This document shows positions 33,758 through 42,139 of a stretch of 64,000 nucleotides of DNA, piece after piece (within the stretch, counting starts at the first letter, position 1; each line of letters opens with the position of its first letter). The translations under genes and the position numbers were made by a program. Location of the stretch: the NCBI RefSeq assembly GCF_001306035.1, contig NZ_LGCM01000060.1, forward strand, positions 1 through 64,000. The letters run 5' to 3'. This DNA comes from Levilinea saccharolytica (lineage in GTDB: Bacteria; Chloroflexota; Anaerolineae; Anaerolineales; Anaerolineaceae). The notes beneath the pieces are model-generated. The model ran no database searches, was not told the DNA's origin, and was given only the letters and a program-made list of their open reading frames with translations.

Positions 33758-34711
33758 TCACTCGCGGTCATAATACCAACGAAAAATGGCGTCATACATG
33801 CCCAGCATCACCTTGCGCACCGGCGGAAAATCCAAAATGCCCGCCCGGCGGCTGCGCACGGCCCGGGCAGCCGTGGCCGAAACCATCCCCGGCATGTTGC
33901 GCAGCGTGTTGCTCATATTCATCGCCAGCGGTTCCAGCGGCATCAGCCGCAAATACCCCGCCGCGTTCATGCGCTCATCCAACTGCTTCACCTGCCCCAT
34001 CGGGCGGCTCATGCTGAAGGGCAAAAACTCCGCCAGCACGTCTTTGCGCGCCAGGAACTGCCAGTGCGAAGCCCCGGCGATGGCCTGCACGCCCGCATAG
34101 GTCAGGCGCACATCCTGGCTGCTGTCGTAATGCGCGCGGATCTCCTCTTCGCTCTGCCCCAGGCTCAAATCGAACTCGCGGAAGACCTCAAACGGGATCA
34201 GCTGCCCGCGCTCCACCTGGGCTTCCCGCTCCCCCCAGGCCTCGGTGGCGGTGTAGTACTCCGGCTTGGTGCGAAACGGCCGCGCCGTAACCATGCCCAC
34301 CTTGGGGAAGGTCTCCAGCAGTTTCATGCTGGTCCCCAGCCAGCCTTTGTGGAAGTAGCAGTCGTTGTCGGTATAGGCGATGACTTCCCCCGGCGCACCC
34401 GCCAGGATCATGTTCCAGGCCCCGCCCTTGCCCAAATTCTTCTCGCTCAGCATCAGGTGCTGAATCTTACCGGCCTCGTGCTGATCCAGCAGATACTGGC
34501 GCACTTCCGGGCAGCTGGCATTGTCAAATACCAAAAGGTCAAAGGGCAGGTCCGTGTTTTCCCACAGGCTGCCCAAACAGGCCTTCAAAACGTCCAGCAT
34601 CTCGGCGTAAAATCCGCTCAGAAACGGGATGTAGTTCAGCACCGCCACGGTAATTTTTTCCGGCTGGCTGACGTCTTTCACAAACTTAGCGGGGTTCTGT
34701 CCAACGCGCAT
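33758..34711 (-). CDS. Family 2 glycosyltransferase
   Basis: A 317-residue GT-A protein. The ATG at 34711 is preferred because GGGAG is six bases before it; an in-frame TTG at 34735 directly follows the upstream stop and lacks such a site. Motifs are VAVLNYIP, LLVFDNASCPEV, SEKNLGKGGAWN and the metal-binding AYTDNDCYF. The DND is the DxD equivalent. No membrane segments. It sits between another transferase gene and a GT-B gene. The sugar is unknown. Confidence 0.78.
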   Translation of the reverse strand: MRVGQNPAKFVKDVSQPEKITVAVLNYIPFLSGFYAEMLDVLKACLGSLWENTDLPFDLLVFDNASCPEVRQYLLDQHEAGKIQHLMLSEKNLGKGGAWNMILAGAPGEVIAYTDNDCYFHKGWLGTSMKLLETFPKVGMVTARPFRTKPEYYTATEAWGEREAQVERGQLIPFEVFREFDLSLGQSEEEIRAHYDSSQDVRLTYAGVQAIAGASHWQFLARKDVLAEFLPFSMSRPMGQVKQLDERMNAAGYLRLMPLEPLAMNMSNTLRNMPGMVSATAARAVRSRRAGILDFPPVRKVMLGMYDAIFRWYYDRE

Positions 34712-34735
34712 CACGCTCTCCCAAACAAGATCCAA

Positions 34736-35656
34736 CTAGCTTTTTCGCGCCCGCAGCCAGGCGCGGGCTTCGCGGTAGGCTTTCAGCGGGTGAAACACAG
34801 CGTAAAACGCCTGCCCCAAGGTCATGCTGCGTAGCTTCACCAGAGGGAAGATCTCCACCTCGCGCCAGAAGCGCTTCCAGCTCAGCCGCGGCCTACGCAG
34901 CTCCCCCTGCACCAGCTCGCGCTCGCAGTCCCACAGCCCAAAGATAGTGCGCCGCCCGCCCGCCAAACGCACGTTGTCGTTGGTCTCCGGCAGACGGTAA
35001 TGCGGCTGTCCGTTGGGCAAATGGCTGTAATCATGATCCTGATGCACAATGCGCATGCTGGGGGTGGCGTTCACCACCGTCCAGCCGCTGCGCCGCGCTT
35101 CATAGATCATCCAGTTATCCCAACCCGCCCGGCCGATGGCAAAAGCGGGCATGTGGCCAAAGCAGGCACGTGGAAAGAAGAAATAATCGCTGCCTCCCGG
35201 CGGGTGCAGCCGTCCGCGGGCCTGAATATCCGCGCTCAGGCGGTCGTCCCACCCCGGCGAAAAATCCAGCCGCTCGCGCACGTCCAGATCCCAGCGCTGC
35301 CCCACCATCAAAAACCGCTCGCGCAGCGCGCGAACCTGCTCCACCGCCGGAATCAATTCCGGCAGCAGCAGAATATCCGCGTTCACATAGCCCAAAATCG
35401 GGCTGTCCGAATGTTCCCGCGCCAATTCAAAAATCGAACTGACCAGCGGCGTGCCCAAAGCGTTGCGGGCCACCTGCGGCAAATGGCGCAGGCCCATTTC
35501 CGCTGCCGTCTCCGCCAGGCCGTCCTCTTCGCCCACCAGCACAATCTCCACCGCCGGCCCCAGCGCCTTCCAGGATTCCAGGGCGTTGCGCTGAATGGTG
35601 CTGATGTGCGCATCGCGAAACGGCTTGGGGGCGGTGAACAGGGTGATCAGGCTCAT
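34736..35656 (-). CDS. GT-A-like glycosyltransferase
   Basis: A 306-residue protein with a GT-A-like fold pattern. It starts SLITLFTAPKPFRD, has IVLVGEEDGLAE and a metal-binding-like GYVNADILLLPEL, then GSDYFFFPRACFG. This arrangement is common in uncharacterised transferases of exopolysaccharide loci. The ATG overlaps the SpsF-type gene stop (ATGA at 35653-35656). Its stop is followed 24 bases later by the next GT2. The sugar donor cannot be inferred. Confidence 0.6.
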   Translation of the reverse strand: MSLITLFTAPKPFRDAHISTIQRNALESWKALGPAVEIVLVGEEDGLAETAAEMGLRHLPQVARNALGTPLVSSIFELAREHSDSPILGYVNADILLLPELIPAVEQVRALRERFLMVGQRWDLDVRERLDFSPGWDDRLSADIQARGRLHPPGGSDYFFFPRACFGHMPAFAIGRAGWDNWMIYEARRSGWTVVNATPSMRIVHQDHDYSHLPNGQPHYRLPETNDNVRLAGGRRTIFGLWDCERELVQGELRRPRLSWKRFWREVEIFPLVKLRSMTLGQAFYAVFHPLKAYREARAWLRARKS

Positions 35657-36423
35657 GGCTGCCCTCCCAGCGCGCGCGGATCCACTTCCTGGGTCTGTTT
35701 GGCGGCCACATCGGCGTTAATGCGCGTCAATTCCGGCTCGCGCTGCACCAGTTCCAGCACTTCCAGCCAGGAAAAATCCTCGCGCCCCGCAAAACGCCCC
35801 ACAATCTGGCGCAGCAATTCCAAATCTGCCGGGGTGTCCACCGTCCAGCGCAGCGCGCCGTAATCCGGGTCGTGATCCACCACCCGCACGCGGAAGCGGC
35901 CTTCCTGATCGTAGAAATAGGGCATCACGTGCTCGCGCTCATAGGGTTCCGCCGCCTCGCGCCAGGCGCGTTCCAACCCGGCGTAGCTGCACACCTCGGT
36001 GTCCAGCCCAATGGGATAGGTGCGCTTCCAGGGCGGCGGCAGCCGGTTGGCGGCAAAATCCGCCCCGGACTCAAAAAAGGCCGCGATGGTCTCGTCCATC
36101 ACCCCTGGGTCAATCAGGGGGCAGTCGCCCGTCACGCGCACCACCACATCCGCCTGAAAGGCCTGCGCTGCGCGGTAAAAACGGTCCAGCACGTCAAACA
36201 CACTCCCGCGGAACACGGGAATATCGTGCGCCGTGCACAGCGCCGCGATGGGGTCATCTGCCGGGTCGTCCGTGGTGGCCACGCCCACCGCATCCACGCG
36301 CGCGGCCCGCCGGGCACGTTCCACCGCCCACAGGAGCATGGGCTTACCGCCGATGTCTTTCAGCACTTTGCCGGGAAGCCGGCTGGAACCCATGCGGGCC
36401 TGAATGATCGCTACCGTTCGCAC
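35653..36423 (-). CDS. spsF: SpsF-type cytidylyltransferase
   Basis: A 256-residue nucleotidyltransferase. The N-terminus AIIQARMGSSRLPGKVL is the SpsF signature, followed by TGDCPLIDP, which binds the nucleotide and metal. In Bacillus, SpsF and SpsE belong to spore-coat sugar synthesis and act as CMP-transferase and nonulosonate synthase. Here an SpsE/PseI-type synthase with SAF domain lies two genes upstream, so the two probably make a CMP-activated nonulosonic acid. The start is GTG at 36423, and the stop overlaps the next gene. Confidence 0.82.
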   Translation of the reverse strand: MRTVAIIQARMGSSRLPGKVLKDIGGKPMLLWAVERARRAARVDAVGVATTDDPADDPIAALCTAHDIPVFRGSVFDVLDRFYRAAQAFQADVVVRVTGDCPLIDPGVMDETIAAFFESGADFAANRLPPPWKRTYPIGLDTEVCSYAGLERAWREAAEPYEREHVMPYFYDQEGRFRVRVVDHDPDYGALRWTVDTPADLELLRQIVGRFAGREDFSWLEVLELVQREPELTRINADVAAKQTQEVDPRALGGQP

Positions 36424-36430
36424 ATCGTCC

Positions 36431-37561
36431 TCAACGTTCTGCGCGCCGTTTGGCCTGGGTTTGCACCGCCAGGTCGTAGGCCGCCAACAGTTTTTGAAAA
36501 TTTTTCTTCCAATCAGCGCGTTCTTCGGCCAGTCTGCGCGTCGCGCTCCTCATGCGCGCCAGCGCGGCCCGGTCTTGCGCCGCTCTCACCATCACCGCCG
36601 CCAGGGCTTCGGCGTCCCCCGCCGGAAAGCGCCAGCCGTGTTCCCCGGTCTGCACCCATTCGGCGTTGCTGGGAATATCCGTCACCACGGACGGACGGCC
36701 GCAGGCCAGGGCTTCCATCAGCGACACCGAAGAGCCGTCGCTGTAGGCCGCGCTCACGTACACATCCGCCAGGCGGTAAAATTCCGCCAGGTGGGCGTTG
36801 CTCACCTGCCCGCCGAACCACACCCGTTCCGTCATGCCCGCCTGCTCCAGCAGACGGCGCAGTTCCGCGGCCTGCGACCCGCCCCCCAGCAGCACCAGCC
36901 GCAGTTCAGGCACTTCCCGCGCAGCGCGGCAAAAAGCCCGCACGACCACATCCACGCCGTACAGCGGCTCCCAGGCGCGCAGCGAAAGGAGCACAAACGC
37001 GTCCTCCCAGCCCATACGCGCCCGCTGGGCCGGCGCCTCCCCCGGCGAAAACCGGGTCAGGTCCACGCCCCAGGGAAAAAGCACCATGCGTTCGCGCGGA
37101 AAGCCAAATTCCGCCGCCCGATCCGCCACCGCCTGGCAGTCGCCCACCAGAACATCCGTGCGGCGCAGGGTGAACTGCGTGGCCCAGCGCCATGCGCGGC
37201 TGCGGTCGGCATCTTTGAGCAGGTCCGAGCCCCACGACATGCTCACCAGCGGGTGAAAGCCCGCCGCCGCGGTCAAAAAGGCCGCCGTCTGCACGCTGCC
37301 TGCGTGCACCACATCCGGCTGCACCCGCCGCAGCACCTGGCGCAGACTGCTCACCAGCCGCAGCCCCTCCTGCCAGCGCGCGGGGCGGTCCCCGCCGTAC
37401 CAGTGAATCTGCTGCACCGCCGCCGGAATCGGCCGGTCTTCCCGCTGCATCCCGCGCCGCTCCAACCGCAAAAAGCTCACCGTGTGTTCGCTGTCGGCCA
37501 GCGCCGTCAAGAAGCGGTGATCGTGAGGGGTGTAGTCGCGGGTGAAATACAAAACGCGCAA
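36431..37561 (-). CDS. Family 4 glycosyltransferase
   Basis: A 376-residue GT-B retaining glycosyltransferase. The donor half has FPWGVDLTRFSPGE, LLSLRAWEPLYGVDVVVRAF, LLGGGSQAAELRRLL and VSAAYSDGSSVSLMEALACG, which contains the E-x7-E-like nucleotide-sugar-binding element (SVSLMEALACGRPSV). No membrane segments; acts at the cytoplasmic face. It starts one base after the synthase stop and precedes spsF, so it may be the transferase that uses or accompanies the module B sugar. Specificity is not readable. Confidence 0.85.
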   Translation of the reverse strand: MRVLYFTRDYTPHDHRFLTALADSEHTVSFLRLERRGMQREDRPIPAAVQQIHWYGGDRPARWQEGLRLVSSLRQVLRRVQPDVVHAGSVQTAAFLTAAAGFHPLVSMSWGSDLLKDADRSRAWRWATQFTLRRTDVLVGDCQAVADRAAEFGFPRERMVLFPWGVDLTRFSPGEAPAQRARMGWEDAFVLLSLRAWEPLYGVDVVVRAFCRAAREVPELRLVLLGGGSQAAELRRLLEQAGMTERVWFGGQVSNAHLAEFYRLADVYVSAAYSDGSSVSLMEALACGRPSVVTDIPSNAEWVQTGEHGWRFPAGDAEALAAVMVRAAQDRAALARMRSATRRLAEERADWKKNFQKLLAAYDLAVQTQAKRRAER

Positions 37562-38629
37562 TCAGGCTCCCAACTGGGTCCAGCGCAGTTCTTTACCGAA
37601 GGGGATGTCCTCGATGGTCGTCGTGCCCACCACCGCCTCAATTTCATGCGGGCGGATGGCTCCAGGGGCGGCCGGGCGCAGCACGTCAATCATCTCGCGG
37701 GTCATCTTTTCGCCCGCGCGAATGTCGCGCGCCGCCCGCAGGCAGCGCCGCTGCACCACGGAGGTGTCCACTTCATTCTCAGCGATGGTCTTATCCGCCG
37801 AACCCAAAGCCCGCTCCAGATAGCGCGTGTTTTCCACCATCTCGTTCCAAGAATCCGGGTTCATGGCAAATTTATGATCCGGCCCCTCGCGCGAATTGTC
37901 GTCCGTGAAGTGCTTTTCCACCACGCGCGCCCCCAGCGTCACCGCACCCAACACGGTCACATGCCCCGGGGTGTGGTCCGAAAGGCCCAGCACCACCTGG
38001 GGGAACATCAGCCGGTAGGTTTCCAGCACGCGCAGGTTGATATATTTAAAATTCTCCAGGCTGGCGGTGTAATTGGTGTTGCACTGCATCAGCACCAGCT
38101 GGGGGTTAATCTTCAAAATGGCATGCACCGCCCGCTGCACCTCGCCGATCTCAGCTGCACCGGTGGCCAGCAGCACAGGCTTGTTCTTGCGCGCCATTCG
38201 CTCCAGAGCTTCGATCCAATCAATTTCGCCCGAGCCAATCTTATAAGCGGGCATGTAGGCGTCCAGCAGGTCAATCGCATCAAAATCATAGGGCGAGGAG
38301 AAATACTCAATCCCCACCTCTTCGCACACCGCTTTCAGCTCCTCGCTCCAATCGAAGGGGATGGAAGCGTCCTGGTACACCTCAAACACCGACTTTTTCC
38401 AACTCGCCTGGTGTGAAAGCTGCCCCCCCATGTGGCGAAAACCGTAATCCGAAACGATTTTGGGCGCGCGGAAGTTTTGGAATTTGGCCGCGTCTGCCCC
38501 GGCCTGTTTGGCCAGGCGGATCAAATACTTGGCGCGTTCCAAACTGCCGTCGTGGTTCGCGGCGATGTCGGCGATGAAATAGGTGGGGTTATCGCCGCCA
38601 ATGGTCCGGTTTCCAATTCTCATTTCCAT
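37562..38629 (-). CDS. Nonulosonic acid synthase with SAF domain (PseI/SpsE type)
   Basis: The protein has 355 residues. It has the NeuB-family TIM barrel (IADIAANHDGSLERAKYL, KFQNFRAPKIVSDYGF, LATGAAEI, GLSDHTPGH, EKHFTDDN) and a C-terminal SAF/antifreeze-like domain (about 290-355: RCLRAARDIRAGEKMT onward). It should condense phosphoenolpyruvate with an aldose. AGGAG lies seven bases before the ATG at 38629. It differs from the shorter synthase at 23344-24213, so the locus probably makes two nonulosonic acids. The PseB-like gene nearby suggests a pseudaminic-type product, but PseC, PseG and PseH are not in the window. Confidence 0.85.
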   Translation of the reverse strand: MEMRIGNRTIGGDNPTYFIADIAANHDGSLERAKYLIRLAKQAGADAAKFQNFRAPKIVSDYGFRHMGGQLSHQASWKKSVFEVYQDASIPFDWSEELKAVCEEVGIEYFSSPYDFDAIDLLDAYMPAYKIGSGEIDWIEALERMARKNKPVLLATGAAEIGEVQRAVHAILKINPQLVLMQCNTNYTASLENFKYINLRVLETYRLMFPQVVLGLSDHTPGHVTVLGAVTLGARVVEKHFTDDNSREGPDHKFAMNPDSWNEMVENTRYLERALGSADKTIAENEVDTSVVQRRCLRAARDIRAGEKMTREMIDVLRPAAPGAIRPHEIEAVVGTTTIEDIPFGKELRWTQLGA

Positions 38630-38658
38630 CTTTCTCTCCTCAGGGTGGAAATCCCTCC

Positions 38659-38678
38659 CCTGCCTGTTCTCAGGCAGG
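38659..38678 (-). other. Intercistronic hairpin
   Basis: CCTGCCT (38659-38665) and AGGCAGG (38672-38678) form a perfect 7-bp stem with a 6-base loop in the gap before the nonulosonate synthase gene. No T run follows. It may protect the upstream message or reduce read-through. Confidence 0.4.
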
Positions 38679-38684
38679 CGCAGG

Positions 38685-39608
38685 TTAAGCGGCCGCGCCC
38701 AGGGTGCGCAGCATATCTGGGTATCCCTGGCGGAACTGGTGATAGAACAAATCCAAGCCCGCGCTCACATCCGGCAAATCCTGGCCCAACGCCGCACGCA
38801 GCTTTTCGGTGTTCAGGGTTAAATTGGGCGAACGCGCCGCCGCCAAACCGCCGTCATACACCGAGGCCGGCTCGATCAGCTTGGCCGAAAAGCGGAATCG
38901 CCGCGCAATCCGCAGCCCAAATTCATATTTGCTCAAAGCCTCCGGGCCCACCACGTGGTACAGGCCCGTCAGCCCCTGCGCCGCCATCTCGGCCAGCAGG
39001 TCGCTCAAGTGGATCACGTTCATCGGGCAGAAGAGCACATCCGTAAAGCCCTTCATGTTTCTGCCCGCCCGCAGGTTATTAAAGAACCACTCCGCCAGGC
39101 TGCGCTTGCCCGCCAGGCTCCAGCCAAAGAAGTTCACCCGCGCCACCAGCGCCTGCGGAAAAGCCGCCAGAACGGCCTGCTCCCCAGCCAGTTTGGTGCG
39201 TGCGTACACGCTCAGCGGGTTGGGGGTGTCCTCCTCGCGGTAATAGCCCACCTTGCCGTCAAAGACCGCATCGGTGGAAATATGCACCATCTGAATTCCC
39301 AGCCGCGCCGCCGCACGGGCCAGTTCGGCCGGCAGCTCGGCGTTCACGCGCAAGGCCGCCTGGGGGTCGCTTTCGCAGGCGTCCACGTTGGCCATCGCCG
39401 CCGCGTGCAGAATCACGTCGGGGCGCGCCGCCTCCAGCACTGCGTCCACGGCGCCGGGCTGGCTCAAATCGGCCTGAAGCGTTTCAAACGGAACCCCCAC
39501 CAGACCCTGGCGGTGCACTACCCCCACCACCGTCTGCTGGCGGGCGTGCCGCAGGGCGAAATTCAGCCCCAGCAGGCCGCCAGCGCCGGTCACCAGCCAG
39601 CGCGTCAT
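38685..39608 (-). CDS. RmlD-like NAD(P)-dependent sugar reductase
   Basis: A 307-residue extended SDR. Features are VTGAGGLLGLNFA, HAAAMANVDACESDP (RmlD signature), ISTDAVFDGK and YARTKLAGEQ with catalytic Tyr and Lys. RmlD reduces dTDP-4-keto-rhamnose, but rmlA, rmlB and rmlC are not in the window. Its stop-start overlap with the PseB-like dehydratase (4 bases) suggests it reduces that enzyme's 4-keto product, as in UDP-L-6-deoxyhexosamine pathways. The end product is inference. Confidence 0.75.
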   Translation of the reverse strand: MTRWLVTGAGGLLGLNFALRHARQQTVVGVVHRQGLVGVPFETLQADLSQPGAVDAVLEAARPDVILHAAAMANVDACESDPQAALRVNAELPAELARAAARLGIQMVHISTDAVFDGKVGYYREEDTPNPLSVYARTKLAGEQAVLAAFPQALVARVNFFGWSLAGKRSLAEWFFNNLRAGRNMKGFTDVLFCPMNVIHLSDLLAEMAAQGLTGLYHVVGPEALSKYEFGLRIARRFRFSAKLIEPASVYDGGLAAARSPNLTLNTEKLRAALGQDLPDVSAGLDLFYHQFRQGYPDMLRTLGAAA

Positions 39609-40624
39609 TCCAGCTTGCCCTCATACAGCGCGGTTTCAATGGGCGCGATCATGTCCTGAATCTGCTCAATCGTCATCCATTCCGGGTTGTTGTTGCTGGC
39701 GTACAAAAAGCCGTCCGGCAGTGACTTGCCCTTCTGGGCCCATTCCTGCCCGCGCCACTGGGTTTCCCAGGGCGTATCCACCGGCTGCACCACAAACATA
39801 TCCTCCAGTTCCACCGTGGAACGAGCCTCATCTTCCGAAATCAACAGCTCGTGCAGCTTTTCGCCCGGGCGAATGCCGATAACATTGATCTCGGCCTCCG
39901 GCGAAATGGCCCGCGCCAGATCCACCAGGCTCATGCTGGGAATTTTGGGCACGAACACTTCGCCGCCGTGCATCTGTTCCAAACAGCGGATCACGAAGCG
40001 CACGCCCTGTTCCAGCGAGATCCAAAAGCGGGTCATGCGTTCATCGGTCACGCTCAGCGGGCCGTTGTTGCGCTGCTTCAGGAACATGGGCACCACACTG
40101 CCGCGGCTGCCTACCACGTTGCCGTAGCGCACGCAGCTAAAGCGCGTGGACGTGCCGCCCGCGTAGGCGTTGCTCTGTACAAACAGCTTTTCCGCCGCCA
40201 GCTTGGTGGCCCCATACAGATTCACGGGGTTGACCGCCTTATCCGTGCTCAGGGCGATCACCCGCCCCACGCCCGCGTCCAGGGCGGCGTCAATCACGTT
40301 GCTGCTGCCCAGGATATTGGTCTTGATGGCTTCCATGGGGTTATATTCACAGGCCGGAACCTGCTTGAGGGCTGCCGCATGCACCACAATATCCACACCG
40401 TTAAACGCCCGCCGCAGACGCTGCACATCGCGAATGTCGCCAATGAAATAGCGCAGCGAAGGGTGATCAAAGCCCGCCACACGCATCTCGTGCTGTTTCA
40501 GTTCATCACGGCTGTAAATGATGATCTTGGCCGGGTGATATTCTTTCAGCATGACATCCACAAATTTCTTGCCAAACGACCCAGTCCCGCCGGTCACCAA
40601 CACCACTTTCTTGGTCCAATCCAT
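39605..40624 (-). CDS. pseB: UDP-GlcNAc 4,6-dehydratase (inverting), PseB/CapE type
   Basis: A 339-residue extended SDR. Motifs are VLVTGGTGSFGKKF, HAAALKQVPACEYNP, and the active-site ALSTDKAVNPVNLYGATK, with the Thr-Asp-Lys and Tyr-x3-Lys typical of PseB and CapE/WbjB. PseB converts UDP-GlcNAc to the 4-keto-6-deoxy-L-altro sugar, the first step to pseudaminic acid; relatives lead to UDP-L-FucNAc or L-QuiNAc. AAGGAG lies seven bases before the ATG. It overlaps the RmlD-like gene. Which branch follows cannot be decided without a PseC or epimerase. Confidence 0.88.
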   Translation of the reverse strand: MDWTKKVVLVTGGTGSFGKKFVDVMLKEYHPAKIIIYSRDELKQHEMRVAGFDHPSLRYFIGDIRDVQRLRRAFNGVDIVVHAAALKQVPACEYNPMEAIKTNILGSSNVIDAALDAGVGRVIALSTDKAVNPVNLYGATKLAAEKLFVQSNAYAGGTSTRFSCVRYGNVVGSRGSVVPMFLKQRNNGPLSVTDERMTRFWISLEQGVRFVIRCLEQMHGGEVFVPKIPSMSLVDLARAISPEAEINVIGIRPGEKLHELLISEDEARSTVELEDMFVVQPVDTPWETQWRGQEWAQKGKSLPDGFLYASNNNPEWMTIEQIQDMIAPIETALYEGKLE

Positions 40625-40625
40625 A

Positions 40626-41270
40626 TCAATCTCCTTGCTCAGGTTTAACCGCAGCGGGGGATGTCCCCCCGGATTTGATCACTTTACGTAGAATCGGCCG
40701 CGTGGGGCTGTGGCGGGCCGCCTCTTCAAAGCCCAGTGCGCGGTAGGTCTTGGCCAGGCCGGTGTAGGCATACACATCCGGGTAGGCCCCGCCGGCCGGT
40801 TCCACCGGATAGGCTTCCACCACCTGCGCCCCCTGCTGCGCGGCATACTCCACCGCCCCAGCGATCAACGCCCGCATCACCCCCTGGCGGCGTTTGTGGC
40901 GCGCCACATAAAAACACACAATCGCCCAAACCGGCTGGTCATCCACGCGCTTCAGCACCCGCGAACGCTCCAGGGTCGGGAACTCGTCACGCGGCCCCAG
41001 GCTGACCCAGCCCACGGCCTTCCCATCAGCATACGCCAGCAGACCCGGCACATGCCCCTCATCCACCAGCGCACGCAGGCTTTGGCGGTGAGGTTCGCCT
41101 TTTCCAGCGTCAAAGGCTTTGCGCGGCAGCCGCCAATACATGCACCAGCAGCCGCCGTACGCCCCTTTGGCCCCAAACAGGCCCTCCAGGTCGCCCCAGC
41201 GCTCCGGCGTCACCGGAAGCACGGTCATCCCGCCCAACTGCGCGCTGTGTTTGTCCATCTCAGCCCTCAT
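40626..41270 (-). CDS. GNAT-family acetyltransferase
   Basis: A 214-residue N-acetyltransferase. The N-terminal GCWCMYWR motif marks a GNAT subgroup, and the acetyl-CoA loop region reads FYVARHKRRQGVMRALI. The ATG overlaps the upstream methyltransferase stop (ATGA at 41267-41270); a second ATG at 41258 has GAGG before it and is an alternative. It may acetylate an amino sugar in the locus, but PseH-like features are not seen, and housekeeping targets are also possible. It precedes pseB by one base. Confidence 0.7.
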   Translation of the reverse strand: MRAEMDKHSAQLGGMTVLPVTPERWGDLEGLFGAKGAYGGCWCMYWRLPRKAFDAGKGEPHRQSLRALVDEGHVPGLLAYADGKAVGWVSLGPRDEFPTLERSRVLKRVDDQPVWAIVCFYVARHKRRQGVMRALIAGAVEYAAQQGAQVVEAYPVEPAGGAYPDVYAYTGLAKTYRALGFEEAARHSPTRPILRKVIKSGGTSPAAVKPEQGD

Positions 41271-42130
41271 GCCTTACGCACGATCACCAGGGGATACTGT
41301 CCGTTTTCGCCAAAATACTTTGGCCAGCGCTCTTCCATCCAAAACAGCAGCCGCAGGCAGTATTTGCCGCCCAACGCGGTGTGCATGAGCGCCCGCAGCC
41401 AGCGCACGCTGACGCTGCGCCACACGCGAATTTCCAGCGGCATACGGCTGCCCACTTCCTGGCGCAGCCAATCGGCGTCCAGTTTGCGCACAAACGTGCC
41501 GGTGGGGTCCGCGGGTTTAGCCGCCGCGCGCGCAGCAGGGCTGGCCTCAGCCGTCACCTTACCCCGGCGCTTCGCCACCCAGGTGCCCAGCCGTTCCATC
41601 AGACGCACCCAGGGCTGGCAGCGCCGCATCAGGCGCGACTCGGTCCAGCCGTTCACGATCACCGCGCTGCCGTCCGCGGCCAACACGCGCTGAATCTCGT
41701 CGTAGGCCCGCGGCTGATCCTGCAAGGGCAGGTGGTGCAGCGTGTGCAGCGAAACCACCCCGTCAAACGCATCCGCACGAAAGGGCAGCCGCGACACATC
41801 CGCCACAACATACACCCCGTGCGCGCCCAGACGTTTACGCGCCTCCTGAAGAGCCACAATCGAAAGGTCCAGGCATACCCGCCGCTGATAACCGTGCGAG
41901 TAAGTCAGATATTCCACATACTGCACCGGCCCCGATCCGGCGTCCAACAAGAAACGGCCTTCCGCTTTCAGATGGCGGTTGACCCGCAGATGACAGCGGT
42001 GGATATATTCCCGCGCCACAGGCCGCAGGTCTTCGTAGCGCGCGTTTTGATACACGCCGCCTTCCACCTGCTGCCAGCCCACCTGGTTATAAAACTGCCG
42101 TACCTGATCCTTGACTTCGCCTTCAGACAT
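41267..42130 (-). CDS. SAM-dependent methyltransferase
   Basis: A 287-residue class I methyltransferase. Motif I is FLLDAGSGPVQYVEY, motif II DLSIVALQEARKRL and the post-motif DAFDGVVSLHTLHHLPLQ. The C-terminal third contains two hydrophobic patches. GAGG precedes the ATG by six bases. It lies two genes downstream of a Wzt-type ABC ATPase with a C-terminal glycan-binding-like domain. In ABC-exported glycans a terminal methyl group can mark chain ends for export, so this enzyme or the FkbM enzyme may do that; this is inference. Confidence 0.82.
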   Translation of the reverse strand: MSEGEVKDQVRQFYNQVGWQQVEGGVYQNARYEDLRPVAREYIHRCHLRVNRHLKAEGRFLLDAGSGPVQYVEYLTYSHGYQRRVCLDLSIVALQEARKRLGAHGVYVVADVSRLPFRADAFDGVVSLHTLHHLPLQDQPRAYDEIQRVLAADGSAVIVNGWTESRLMRRCQPWVRLMERLGTWVAKRRGKVTAEASPAARAAAKPADPTGTFVRKLDADWLRQEVGSRMPLEIRVWRSVSVRWLRALMHTALGGKYCLRLLFWMEERWPKYFGENGQYPLVIVRKA

Positions 42131-42139
42131 GCCGCGCCT

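Noticed and set aside
36404-38416. 670-codon plus-strand open frame opposite the GT4 and nonulosonate synthase genes
   Set aside because: No recognisable domain, atypical His/Arg/Gln-rich composition, and both minus-strand proteins are well supported.
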